Origin: Deltaproteobacteria bacterium
GTDB lineage: Bacteria > UBA10199 > DSSB01
Length of the DNA: 6,690 nt
Assembly: GCA_021414045.1 (NCBI GenBank)
Contig: JAIOPF010000071.1
Coordinates: 1-6,690 of the forward strand
Direction of reading: 5' to 3'
How positions within the stretch are numbered: the first letter of the stretch is position 1; each line of letters starts with the position of its first letter. The notes beneath the pieces were generated by a model that made no database searches, had not been told where the DNA came from, and saw only the letters and a list, made by a program, of their open reading frames with translations. This document shows positions 1 through 6,407 of the stretch, piece after piece. The translations under genes and the position numbers were made by a program.

Positions 1-48
1 AGCGGCTTGGGAGGCCGAGAAACGGACGCTGGCGAACGAATCGCGAGG

Positions 49-1683
49 CTAGCTCGCCTTCTTGATGCCTTCCTCGGCTTGAGTCCGAATCGCCTTGTCT
101 CCGCACCGCGCTTGGACGACGGTGTACATGGCGACAGCCAGTTTCGGAGATACGAAAATTCGCATGGTTTCCGCCTGGGCCAGGATGGTGCCCGCGGCAG
201 CCGCGTCAATCGTTCCCGAATCCGCCGAGTACTTGATCAGGGAACTTACCATGGTGGAATCGTTGGCCAGGGCCGCTTTCGCCGTGGCGTTCAAATCGCC
301 CGTCTCGTGCGCGACGATATATTCCAGGGCTTCCTTGAGAGTCGCCACCTTGCCGTCGGTGAGCAGTTTACGCGCGGTGCTATTACAATCCAGGCCCTTG
401 CGCGCCTCTTTGGCGGCCTCGTTCTGCATGCTGTCCTCGCTGAAGGCATTATACCAAGACCGCGCTTTCGCGGCCTTCGAGGCGTGGGTGGACTCGATTT
501 CGGCGTCCCAGGCGTCTAAAGTGGCCAGGCTGATCTTCCGCGTACGCGCGTCCTCGATGGGTTTCAGGAAGGTGTAGGCGTCGATCAAACCGGTGGGGAT
601 ACCCTCCTTGAGAATCTTCTCAAGCTCGACCTGATTTTTCTCGGCAGTGAACTTCTCGATCTTGGCAATCTTTTCCTTGAAGAGTTTCTCGCCTTTCGCC
701 GCATCTCCGCCGCCGAGGGTCTTGTAGGCGTCCCGGCGCACTGTTTCGAAAGCAGCCGCGGCATCGTCCTCACGACCTCCGGCAACGGCGCCATAGGCAT
801 CGAACATCGGCTTCAGCGCCTTGATTTCGGCTTCAGAATCCGCATCCGCGAAACGCGAGAGCGTTCCGAACACCGCTTCCACGATGCGACTTAATTCTTT
901 TTGGACAAATGCCTGTTCCTTCGCATCCGCGGCTGGCACCGCGCCGAGCGCCATCATTTTCGAAGCTCCGGCGAAAAGGTTTTGAATAATCTGCGCCTTT
1001 TCTTCCTTAGACTTGCCATGCAGCTCAGCCAAACTCTTTTCCATTACCTTCAATTGATCGATCTGCTGATCGGCGTTATGCGCGAAGACCGTCGCTTGAT
1101 CGGAAGCCAACTCGAGCCCGATGATTTCCGCAGTCTTGACGAAATTCTCTTGCTGCTCCTTGGGAATTTTAGGTGCCATTTCTTGGAAACGGGCAAGGAT
1201 CCCCTCGTTCACTTCCATACGAAGCGTGCGGACTTCCATTTCACTGGGATTGCTTTCCAAAAACTCGTTGTAAAGGTCATGGGCTTTCAAGAGATCGCCG
1301 GTGGCATGGGTCGCCATGGCGAAACCGAGGACGATATTGGGATCGGTAGGATTCGCCTGGTAGGCCTGCTTGTAGGTTTGGAGGGCTTCCTTGAATTTTT
1401 CCTTCTTAAAGAGATCCTGGGCCTTCGCGCGCAGCCCTTCGGCCTTCTTGGCCTGGGCCGGAGTCACCTCGGGATCGGCGGCCTTCCCGTCCGATTTGGC
1501 GGTCAAAGGATGGGTCGGAACTCGGCCGGTTTTCTTTAAAATGGCATCCAAAGCCTGAGTCCCTTGAAACGGTTGAGAACCCGCTCCACCGTCTTGAGGC
1601 GGCGCAACCACACCGGGGCTTGCCTGAGGAATGGGTTTACGGGAAGCCGAAGAGACGCGGCGGGAAGGAATAGGCGGGGTCAT
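49..1683 (-). CDS. TPR-repeat protein of unknown function (544 aa)
   Basis: I do not recognise a named family. The N-terminal ~75 residues are rich in Pro, Ser, Ala and Gly and look disordered. Residues ~83-116 and ~117-150 form two tetratricopeptide repeats: the first has the pattern A-x-x-L-F-x-x-x-x-F-x-x-A-L-x-x-Y-x-x-A and ends N-P-T-D-P-N, the second contains A-x-x-L-Y-x-x-F-L-x-x-N-P. The remainder (~155-544) is almost wholly helical, charged and Lys/Glu/Ala-rich, and contains only two cysteines. There is no signal peptide or membrane segment, so it is probably cytoplasmic and a protein-protein interaction scaffold (inference). The ATG start is supported by a strong Shine-Dalgarno AAGGAG (1689-1694 on the opposite strand) five bases upstream. 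The TAG stop is at 49-51. The next gene is divergent, so nothing in the window suggests an operon partner. Confidence 0.9.
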   Translation of the reverse strand: MTPPIPSRRVSSASRKPIPQASPGVVAPPQDGGAGSQPFQGTQALDAILKKTGRVPTHPLTAKSDGKAADPEVTPAQAKKAEGLRAKAQDLFKKEKFKEALQTYKQAYQANPTDPNIVLGFAMATHATGDLLKAHDLYNEFLESNPSEMEVRTLRMEVNEGILARFQEMAPKIPKEQQENFVKTAEIIGLELASDQATVFAHNADQQIDQLKVMEKSLAELHGKSKEEKAQIIQNLFAGASKMMALGAVPAADAKEQAFVQKELSRIVEAVFGTLSRFADADSEAEIKALKPMFDAYGAVAGGREDDAAAAFETVRRDAYKTLGGGDAAKGEKLFKEKIAKIEKFTAEKNQVELEKILKEGIPTGLIDAYTFLKPIEDARTRKISLATLDAWDAEIESTHASKAAKARSWYNAFSEDSMQNEAAKEARKGLDCNSTARKLLTDGKVATLKEALEYIVAHETGDLNATAKAALANDSTMVSSLIKYSADSGTIDAAAAGTILAQAETMRIFVSPKLAVAMYTVVQARCGDKAIRTQAEEGIKKAS

Positions 1684-1688
1684 GAGGA

Positions 1689-1694
1689 CTCCTT
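1689..1694 (-). promoter_or_regulatory. Shine-Dalgarno site of the TPR protein gene
   Basis: Read on the minus strand the bases are AAGGAG, five bases before the ATG at 1683. This near-perfect anti-16S match fixes the start codon. Confidence 0.8.
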
Positions 1695-1834
1695 AATGAA
1701 TAGAGAGATGAAATTTTTCCAAAACAAACCCTAGGGAGCCGTCCAAAAGGGGGTGTGCGCCCGAGTCGGAAATTAGAAAAACGACCGAAGGACAAGCTCC
1801 GTAAAATCAAGATTGCAATGCAAGTGCCAAGCAG

Positions 1835-1875
1835 GAGGAATTCGCTAAGTATCTAAAATTTAGACGAAGTTCCTC
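1835..1875. repeat. Imperfect inverted repeat / hairpin
   Basis: GAGGAA (1835-1840) is complementary to TTCCTC (1870-1875). The next TTCG pairs with CGAA across a single-base bulge, and the centre is the palindrome TCTAAA-A-TTTAGA. Together they would give a roughly 41-base stem-loop with one asymmetric internal loop. No T-run follows on either side, so it is not a typical intrinsic terminator. An operator or a 5'-UTR structure for one of the flanking genes is possible. Confidence 0.4.
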
Positions 1876-2025
1876 TCGAGCCATGGATTTCTGATGGCGG
1901 CAAGAAGAACCTTATGAATCTCTTAATTCACAAAACGTGATTTGAATTGGATGAAGGAAGACTGTGGAATGCCCGAGAATATTTGATTGCCAATTCACGA
2001 ACTTGGACCAAGAGTGGGCCCGAGC

Positions 2026-2982
2026 ATGAGCAACAACCTCGAAAAACTCGTATCCTTGGGCTTGGTGGCGGCGGCCTTGCTGCTACTCTCCCCCCTCCAA
2101 ACTCAAGAGGCCATCATCGCCTTCGGCCAGGGGCATTTTCTCGCCTGCTATTACTACCAATATAAATACGGGAAAATGAACCGAGCCTACTTGATGAAAT
2201 ATTTAGGCGCACTGGTCCTCGTATTCGGTGGGTATATTCTCTATCCCAATCTCTACCTTCTCGTTACCGCGGCCTCGGTCTATTTCGTGGTGCATCTCTC
2301 GGTGGACGAACGCTTTCTCTGGAAGGAACAGCCTTCCTTGCAACGCGGCCTGGCCTTCCTGCCCTTCCTTCTCATTTATATGGGAATGATCGTGGACAGC
2401 ATCTTCGTCGGCCACGTCCGGATCGAGACCGGCTATACGGCGCCGATGGAGTTTCCGGTTTCCATCTTGGGAATTTGGATCACTCCCTATTGCGTGGTCG
2501 CTGCGGGAATAGCTTTAGTGGCTTATCTGGCCTTCATTCGTTTCAAGCCCTCGCGGATGGAAACCCACGATGTCTATTTTTTATTGGGAGCGGCGATACT
2601 AGCCTTGCTCTATGTCACCAACCATGTCCCCAATCACTTCTACCTGATGGGGGCCATCATCTTATTCCACTATTCGAGTTGGTACGTGCATTACTACCGG
2701 CGCTTTCAGGAGAATCGACCGCTGCGAAATCGCTATCTTCTCGACATGCTGGTGATCTACGCTATCATCTTCGCCCTCTACGGATTTTATCGGGCGATGC
2801 CGCGGGCTTTGAACGTCGAATATTTCCCCAGCCAGATCTTTCCTTACAAAACGCAAAACCATGGCAATGTCTTGGCCTACCTGTTCTCTCCGGGCTTCTT
2901 CTATCTCTGGACCTTCATGCACTATCTCACCACTTTGCGCCTCTCCGACCTCGGTTATTTCAGGTCTCGCGAGAGAAATTGA
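2026..2982 (+). CDS. Histidine-rich multi-pass membrane protein, unknown function
   Basis: I do not recognise this protein. From the ATG it has 318 residues and about eight hydrophobic segments (approx. 8-24, 57-71, 73-90, 108-124, 145-171, 183-220 as two, 237-255, 283-302), so it is an inner-membrane protein. There is no cleavable signal peptide. Histidines sit in or next to the membrane segments: H37 (GHF), H90, H200 and H204 (NHxxNH), H215 and H222 (HYSSWYVHYY), and H299 (MHY). This arrangement recalls membrane metal-dependent oxygenases such as Brp/Blh carotene dioxygenases, but I cannot assign it to that family. Starts: a TTG at 1987 directly after an in-frame stop gives 331 aa, and a GTG at 2014 is also in frame. 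I prefer the ATG at 2026 because the first hydrophobic helix follows it closely, although its ribosome site is weak. The 3' end overlaps the convergent lnt by 23 bases. Confidence 0.8.
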   Translation: MSNNLEKLVSLGLVAAALLLLSPLQTQEAIIAFGQGHFLACYYYQYKYGKMNRAYLMKYLGALVLVFGGYILYPNLYLLVTAASVYFVVHLSVDERFLWKEQPSLQRGLAFLPFLLIYMGMIVDSIFVGHVRIETGYTAPMEFPVSILGIWITPYCVVAAGIALVAYLAFIRFKPSRMETHDVYFLLGAAILALLYVTNHVPNHFYLMGAIILFHYSSWYVHYYRRFQENRPLRNRYLLDMLVIYAIIFALYGFYRAMPRALNVEYFPSQIFPYKTQNHGNVLAYLFSPGFFYLWTFMHYLTTLRLSDLGYFRSRERN

Positions 2983-4255
2983 GATGCTGTTCCAATTGAG
3001 AGGAGTCGCCGTACCAAGCATCGTTGGTGATGTTCACCAGGAAAGTCGCGCCCATCCGGGTGAAATTTCGGCTGATCTCCGGGAACAAGTCTTCGTAACA
3101 GATCACGACGCCGTAAGGATGCCCGTGAACCCGCAATAATTCCTTGGGAATCAGGGTGCGAAAATCCCCAATCCTCGGAACGATGGGCTCGACGAACCAG
3201 AGCAGGTCCTTCAAAGGAACGTATTCACCCAAGGGAACCAAGTGCTGTTTGTGCAGGCGCCCCGCGAGGCGCCCGCCGGCATCCACCTGCACCGCGCTAT
3301 TGTAAAGCATGGGCCGAGTCAGCAAAGGATTTTGCTGCAAGGAAAGCGCGCCAAGCAAGACGGGTGCCGAGAAGCCGCTCATGGCGGGCAAATTGGTCAA
3401 GCCTAGCGGCAAGGCGGTGGGCAAGGAAGATTCCGGCCAAATGACGAAATCCGCGCCCTGCGCGATGGCATCTTGGGTCATCTTGAACAACAGCCCTTGA
3501 ATATAATCGTTCAGATCCGTCTTCCACTTCATCTGTTGCCCGATATTGGGTTGCAGCACACCCACCGCGAGTTGAGGCGCTCGGGATACCGAGGCCTCGA
3601 CTTGCCGAAGGCGCCAGACGCCGTAGCCTAGAAAGGCCAACAACAGAGCGATGGCGGCAAAAACGGGCTGTCTGGGCATGCGGCGGCGATGTATCCAGGA
3701 GTCCAAAACCTCGCCAATCACGACATTCACCAAGACGACCAGAAAGCTGATCCCGTAGACGCCGAACAAATCCGCCGATTGCAGCAAGGTGAGCCAAGAA
3801 GCCTGACTATAGCCGAGATTGGACCAAGGATAGCCGCCGAAGGGCGCATAGTTACGAAAGCACTCGTAGAACACCCAAATCGCTGGGAAGACCAAGACGG
3901 CCGGCAGACGAAAACGCCGGGATAAACTCAAACCGAAACAAACAAACAGGGCCAACAAAGCGCCCATGGTCACGGACATGAAGGCGAGAACGCCCAAGCT
4001 GGCGGGCCAAGAAAGCTGGCCGTTGAAATAAAGGGCATTGAAAATCCAATAAGAGGTCAGGCCGTTCCAAAAGAGGCCCAATAAAAAGGTTGAAAAGGCC
4101 AAGAGCCGACCCCGCGACTCGCGGATCCCCACCCAGTAAGGAACCAAGGCCACCCATGCCAGCCAGGACAGATTAGGCAAGTGTCTGCCGGCGACGATGG
4201 TTGGAAAGGAAATGGCGGCAAGTAAGCCGGAAATGAGCGCTGCGAGATAGGCCAT
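2960..4255 (-). CDS. lnt: Apolipoprotein N-acyltransferase Lnt, C-terminally truncated
   Basis: Lnt transfers an acyl chain from phospholipid to the alpha-amino group of the N-terminal cysteine of apolipoproteins, the last step of lipoprotein maturation at the periplasmic face of the inner membrane. Residues 1-~215 carry the multi-helix membrane domain, including the YPWSNLGYSQ motif (142-151). From ~228 follows the nitrilase-like domain. The catalytic triad is present: Glu275 in WPESSLP, Lys336 in LHKQHLVPLGEYVP, Cys386 in VICYEDLFPE; they match E267, K335 and C387 of the E. coli enzyme. NITNDAWYGD (408-417) is also conserved. The family is usually ~500 residues; this frame ends at 431, just after HLNFSR, so the last strands of the nitrilase fold and the C-terminal membrane helix are missing. 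The other two minus-strand frames beyond the stop do not encode the missing part. The product may be inactive. The ATG at 4255 has only a weak upstream ribosome site. The surface-protein gene is divergent. Confidence 0.9.
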   Translation of the reverse strand: MAYLAALISGLLAAISFPTIVAGRHLPNLSWLAWVALVPYWVGIRESRGRLLAFSTFLLGLFWNGLTSYWIFNALYFNGQLSWPASLGVLAFMSVTMGALLALFVCFGLSLSRRFRLPAVLVFPAIWVFYECFRNYAPFGGYPWSNLGYSQASWLTLLQSADLFGVYGISFLVVLVNVVIGEVLDSWIHRRRMPRQPVFAAIALLLAFLGYGVWRLRQVEASVSRAPQLAVGVLQPNIGQQMKWKTDLNDYIQGLLFKMTQDAIAQGADFVIWPESSLPTALPLGLTNLPAMSGFSAPVLLGALSLQQNPLLTRPMLYNSAVQVDAGGRLAGRLHKQHLVPLGEYVPLKDLLWFVEPIVPRIGDFRTLIPKELLRVHGHPYGVVICYEDLFPEISRNFTRMGATFLVNITNDAWYGDSSQLEQHLNFSRET

Positions 4256-4272
4256 GAAATGGACCTATTTAG

Positions 4273-4330
4273 CGATTTTTCCTTTTTCATCCTAGGGATT
4301 TTGTTGTAAAAACCTCCATCCCAAAAATCG
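4273..4330. repeat. Nested dyad symmetry between divergent genes
   Basis: CGATTTTT (4273-4280) is the exact reverse complement of CGAAAAA-type AAAAATCG plus flanking bases at 4323-4330 (7-8 paired bases). Inside it GGGAT (4295-4299) pairs with ATCCC (4318-4322). The repeat fills most of the 97-base gap between lnt and the surface-protein gene. It could be a regulatory site acting on both promoters, but the arms are short and A/T-rich and could be chance. Confidence 0.3.
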
Positions 4331-4343
4331 ACCAGCCAATAGC

Positions 4344-4348
4344 GAGGG
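4344..4348 (+). promoter_or_regulatory. Shine-Dalgarno site of the surface protein gene
   Basis: GAGGG lies four bases before the ATG at 4353. The spacing is slightly short, but it is the only purine-rich site nearby, and the ATG gives a complete signal peptide. Confidence 0.5.
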
Positions 4349-4352
4349 CCCC

Positions 4353-6227
4353 ATGCAGCTTAAGAAAACCATCAGTCGTTCTCTATTCACCCTTCCCTTC
4401 CTGTTCGGGGCCGTCGGCCACCTTCAGGCGGCGACGATCACTCCCAACATTTTGACCGACCCCGCGCTCGGAGCCGACCCGACGAATTGCTCGCTGCGCT
4501 ATGCCATCGAGTCGATCAATAATGGAGCCACTTTCGAGGGAGGCTGCGCGACTTTTTCCTCCGGCCCACTAGGAACGAATGATACGATCATTCTGGGACC
4601 CAATACCTACCTTCTCACCCTTGACGGAAACGACTCCGGAAACCAAACCGGCGATCTAGACGTTTCCCATTCCGACCTCACCCTCACGGGTGCCGGTTCC
4701 GCGCTAACAAAGATCGATGCCTCGGGTATTCCGGACAAGGATCGCGTGCTCGAGTTCGATGACGTCAATACCGCCGACATCACCGGAATTACCTTCACCG
4801 GCGGCGATTCCACGGCCTATTTCGAGGACGGGGGGGCCATCTTTGCCAATGCCGGAGACATCACCCTCACGGACGTCGTCCTCACCAATAATACCGGATA
4901 TAGCGGTGGAGGTATTGCCATCGCCGGAAGTGGCGCAACCTTGCTCATCGACAACTCCACCATCGACCATAATATTTCCGTCATAGGGGGAGGCGGTGTC
5001 GCCGTTGTCTTTCCAAATCAGTTTCCAAGCACTGCTGTAGCCATCCAAAACTCCACGATCAGCAATAACCAGACCCAAGATGGAAACGGCGGCGGTATCT
5101 ATGACGACGGCGAGTTTCTTTTTCTAACCAACAGCACGGTCAGCACCAATTCGGCCGAAGGCAACGGCGGCGGCATCTCTTCCTCCGGAGGTCTCAAGGG
5201 AACCTATAACGTCACCATCGCCTTCAATACGGCGACGGGCAATGGCGGCGGCGTTAACCGGGAAAATTTTGGCGACGACGGTCGCTTCAACACCCAAATT
5301 TTCAACACGATCATCGCGAAGAACACGGCGGAAGTGGACGGAAACGACTGCTCGGGAACTTTCGGCACGGGCGGCAATAACCTCATCGGCGATATCGGCG
5401 CCGCCGACGTCTGCAACACCTTCACGAATGGCGTCCAAGGCGACCAAGTCGGCACCACCGCGGCGCCCATCGATCCCTTGCTCGGTCCGCTGCAATTCAA
5501 TGGCGGCGCCACCATCGGAAAGACCCACGCCCTGCTGACCGGAAGTCCGGCCATCGACCGTGGCAATTCCAACGGTTGCCAAGCTTTGGATGTGAACGAT
5601 TTCCTCCAAAACGATCCCGCGGTGCTAACCTTCCTCACCCTCACCAACGACCAACGCCTTCAGACTCGCCCGGTGGCCATCCTGGATCCCAACACCCCGA
5701 TTTGCGACATCGGCGCCTTCGAGGTTCAGACCTTCAGTTTCGAGCTGACCAAGGACGACGGGTTGAGCGGCTCAATTCCGGTGGGTGATTCCTTCACTTA
5801 CACCATCGTCGCGAGCAATAACGGTTCCAGCGACGCGGTGGGCGTGACGCTCAACGATCCCCTACCCTCCCAGGTGAACTTCCTTTCCTTGACGACCAGT
5901 CAAGGCACCTGCAGCGAAGCCGCCGATATCGTCAGCTGCGACCTCGGCGATATTCCTCCGGGCGGCAGCGTCACGGTCACCATCACGGTCAGCGCCGAGT
6001 CGGCGGGAACCGCCGTCAATACCGCGACGGCCCTGATTCCCCCGCAAAACAGCTTCCAGGCTAGCGTGACGACGGTCATCGTATCGGGATCCAACCTGCT
6101 CGAGGGCAGCGGAATTGGCTGCTCCTTGAATCGCCAAGCCACGAATTCGACCCAGGGCCTTTCCATCATCCTGCTTTTGGCGCTCGTCCCTGGCTTGATG
6201 TATGGGAGCTTTCGCCGCAAGGCCTAA
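4353..6227 (+). CDS. Exported beta-helix / DUF11 surface protein with Cys-type C-terminal sorting tail
   Basis: This is a 624-residue exported protein. Residues 1-~26 form a Sec signal peptide (basic MQLKK, hydrophobic core, AxA-like LQA before ATITP). CSLRYAI (46-52) matches the CSLREAI-type motif at the start of many polymorphic beta-helix proteins. Residues ~130-330 are a right-handed parallel beta-helix with repeating STI/STV..N strands and GGG(I/V) turns near 160, 185, 213, 246, 272 and 298. The segment ~312-457 is the choice-of-anchor-Q type, with NTIIAKNTA, NNLIGD, PIDPLLGPL, THALLTGSPAIDRGN, DQR..TRP and CDIGAFE. Residues ~460-578 are a DUF11 domain (PVGDSFTYTIVASNNG, then PLPSQVNF and PPGGSVTVTITV). 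The tail has Gly-Cys at 589-590, a hydrophobic helix at ~603-618 and RRK, a tripartite sorting signal resembling MYXO-CTERM or JDVT-CTERM. The role is probably cell-surface structure or adhesion (inference). A strong terminator follows. No matching sorting protease is in the window. Confidence 0.9.
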   Translation: MQLKKTISRSLFTLPFLFGAVGHLQAATITPNILTDPALGADPTNCSLRYAIESINNGATFEGGCATFSSGPLGTNDTIILGPNTYLLTLDGNDSGNQTGDLDVSHSDLTLTGAGSALTKIDASGIPDKDRVLEFDDVNTADITGITFTGGDSTAYFEDGGAIFANAGDITLTDVVLTNNTGYSGGGIAIAGSGATLLIDNSTIDHNISVIGGGGVAVVFPNQFPSTAVAIQNSTISNNQTQDGNGGGIYDDGEFLFLTNSTVSTNSAEGNGGGISSSGGLKGTYNVTIAFNTATGNGGGVNRENFGDDGRFNTQIFNTIIAKNTAEVDGNDCSGTFGTGGNNLIGDIGAADVCNTFTNGVQGDQVGTTAAPIDPLLGPLQFNGGATIGKTHALLTGSPAIDRGNSNGCQALDVNDFLQNDPAVLTFLTLTNDQRLQTRPVAILDPNTPICDIGAFEVQTFSFELTKDDGLSGSIPVGDSFTYTIVASNNGSSDAVGVTLNDPLPSQVNFLSLTTSQGTCSEAADIVSCDLGDIPPGGSVTVTITVSAESAGTAVNTATALIPPQNSFQASVTTVIVSGSNLLEGSGIGCSLNRQATNSTQGLSIILLLALVPGLMYGSFRRKA

Positions 6228-6271
6228 AGCCGTTGCATAGAATCGAATTCAAAAAATGAATCTCTCGAACT

Positions 6272-6322
6272 ATCCCCGACTTTGTCGCCCTTCCAGGCGA
6301 TGAGGTCGGGGATGGTTTTTTT
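6272..6322 (+). terminator. Rho-independent terminator after the surface protein gene
   Basis: ATCCCCGAC (6272-6280) pairs perfectly over nine bases with GTCGGGGAT (6305-6313), followed by GG and a run of seven T (6316-6322). The 24-base loop holds a second small hairpin, TCGCC (6285-6289) with GGCGA (6296-6300). It sits 45 bases after the TAA stop, as expected for the end of a single-gene transcript. Confidence 0.85.
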
Positions 6323-6380
6323 GGCGTGAACCTTTGATTTAATTATGTTTTTTCTAAATTTTGCCTGACAGCTTGCCTGC

Positions 6381-6405
6381 AGGTCATTAACAAGGTATTT
6401 GACCT
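6381..6405. promoter_or_regulatory. Inverted repeat AGGTCA-N13-TGACCT upstream of the ATPase
   Basis: AGGTCA (6381-6386) and TGACCT (6400-6405) are perfect inverted copies separated by 13 bases, ending two bases before the ATG at 6408. The spacing puts the half-site centres about two helical turns apart, as in many dimeric repressor operators. The candidate ribosome site AAGGT (6392-6396) lies between the arms, so protein binding or a hairpin here could affect expression of the ATPase. Chance is not excluded. Confidence 0.35.
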
Positions 6406-6407
6406 AT

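Larger units (their letters stand above)
1684..1986. other. Divergent intergenic region, no gene seen
   Basis: About 300 bases separate the divergent TPR and membrane-protein genes. I find no coding sequence above a dozen codons and no RNA gene. The region holds the ribosome site of the minus-strand gene, a small perfect palindrome TTGCA-A-TGCAA (1813-1823) and a larger imperfect hairpin (1835-1875). It must contain at least one promoter for each direction, but no -35/-10 pair is good enough to assign. An AGGAGG at 1833-1838 resembles a ribosome site but has no start codon at a usable distance. Confidence 0.6.
6228..6407. other. Intergenic region with terminator and AT-rich leader
   Basis: After the terminator the sequence from ~6323 to 6362 is AT-rich (T-runs and TTGATTTAATTATG), which would suit a promoter for the ATPase. 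A TTGATT (6334-6339) and TAAATT (6355-6360) pair has only a 15-base spacer, so I do not assign a promoter. The 8-base palindrome CCTGCAGG is at 6376-6383. Confidence 0.4.

Noticed and set aside
901..1539. 212-codon plus-strand frame opposite the TPR gene
   Set aside because: Antisense shadow of the Lys/Glu-rich TPR gene, with Leu/Phe/Gly-rich translation and no ribosome site or domain.
1833..1838. AGGAGG ribosome-binding-like site
   Set aside because: No ATG, GTG or TTG lies within a usable distance downstream.
1951..1986. Short upstream frame MKEDCGMPENI-stop, in the same frame as and directly before the TTG at 1987
   Set aside because: Eleven codons with no good ribosome site; could suggest an N-terminal extension interrupted by a stop, but the membrane protein looks complete from the ATG at 2026.
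1947..2165. 72-codon plus-strand frame overlapping the membrane-protein gene
   Set aside because: Low-complexity Gly/Pro/Arg-rich translation out of frame with the real gene; a shadow.
2662..3021. Possible remnant of the Lnt C-terminus in the adjacent minus-strand frame
   Set aside because: The translation has no Lnt motifs and is the antisense of the membrane-protein gene, so a simple frameshift does not explain the truncation.
5124..5647. Two minus-strand frames of 147-161 codons opposite the surface protein
   Set aside because: Compositionally biased antisense frames of a Gly/Asn/Thr-rich beta-helix gene, with no recognisable domain.
6334..6360. TTGATT / TAAATT promoter pair for the ATPase
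   Set aside because: The spacer is only 15 bases and the region is AT-rich, so matches are expected by chance.
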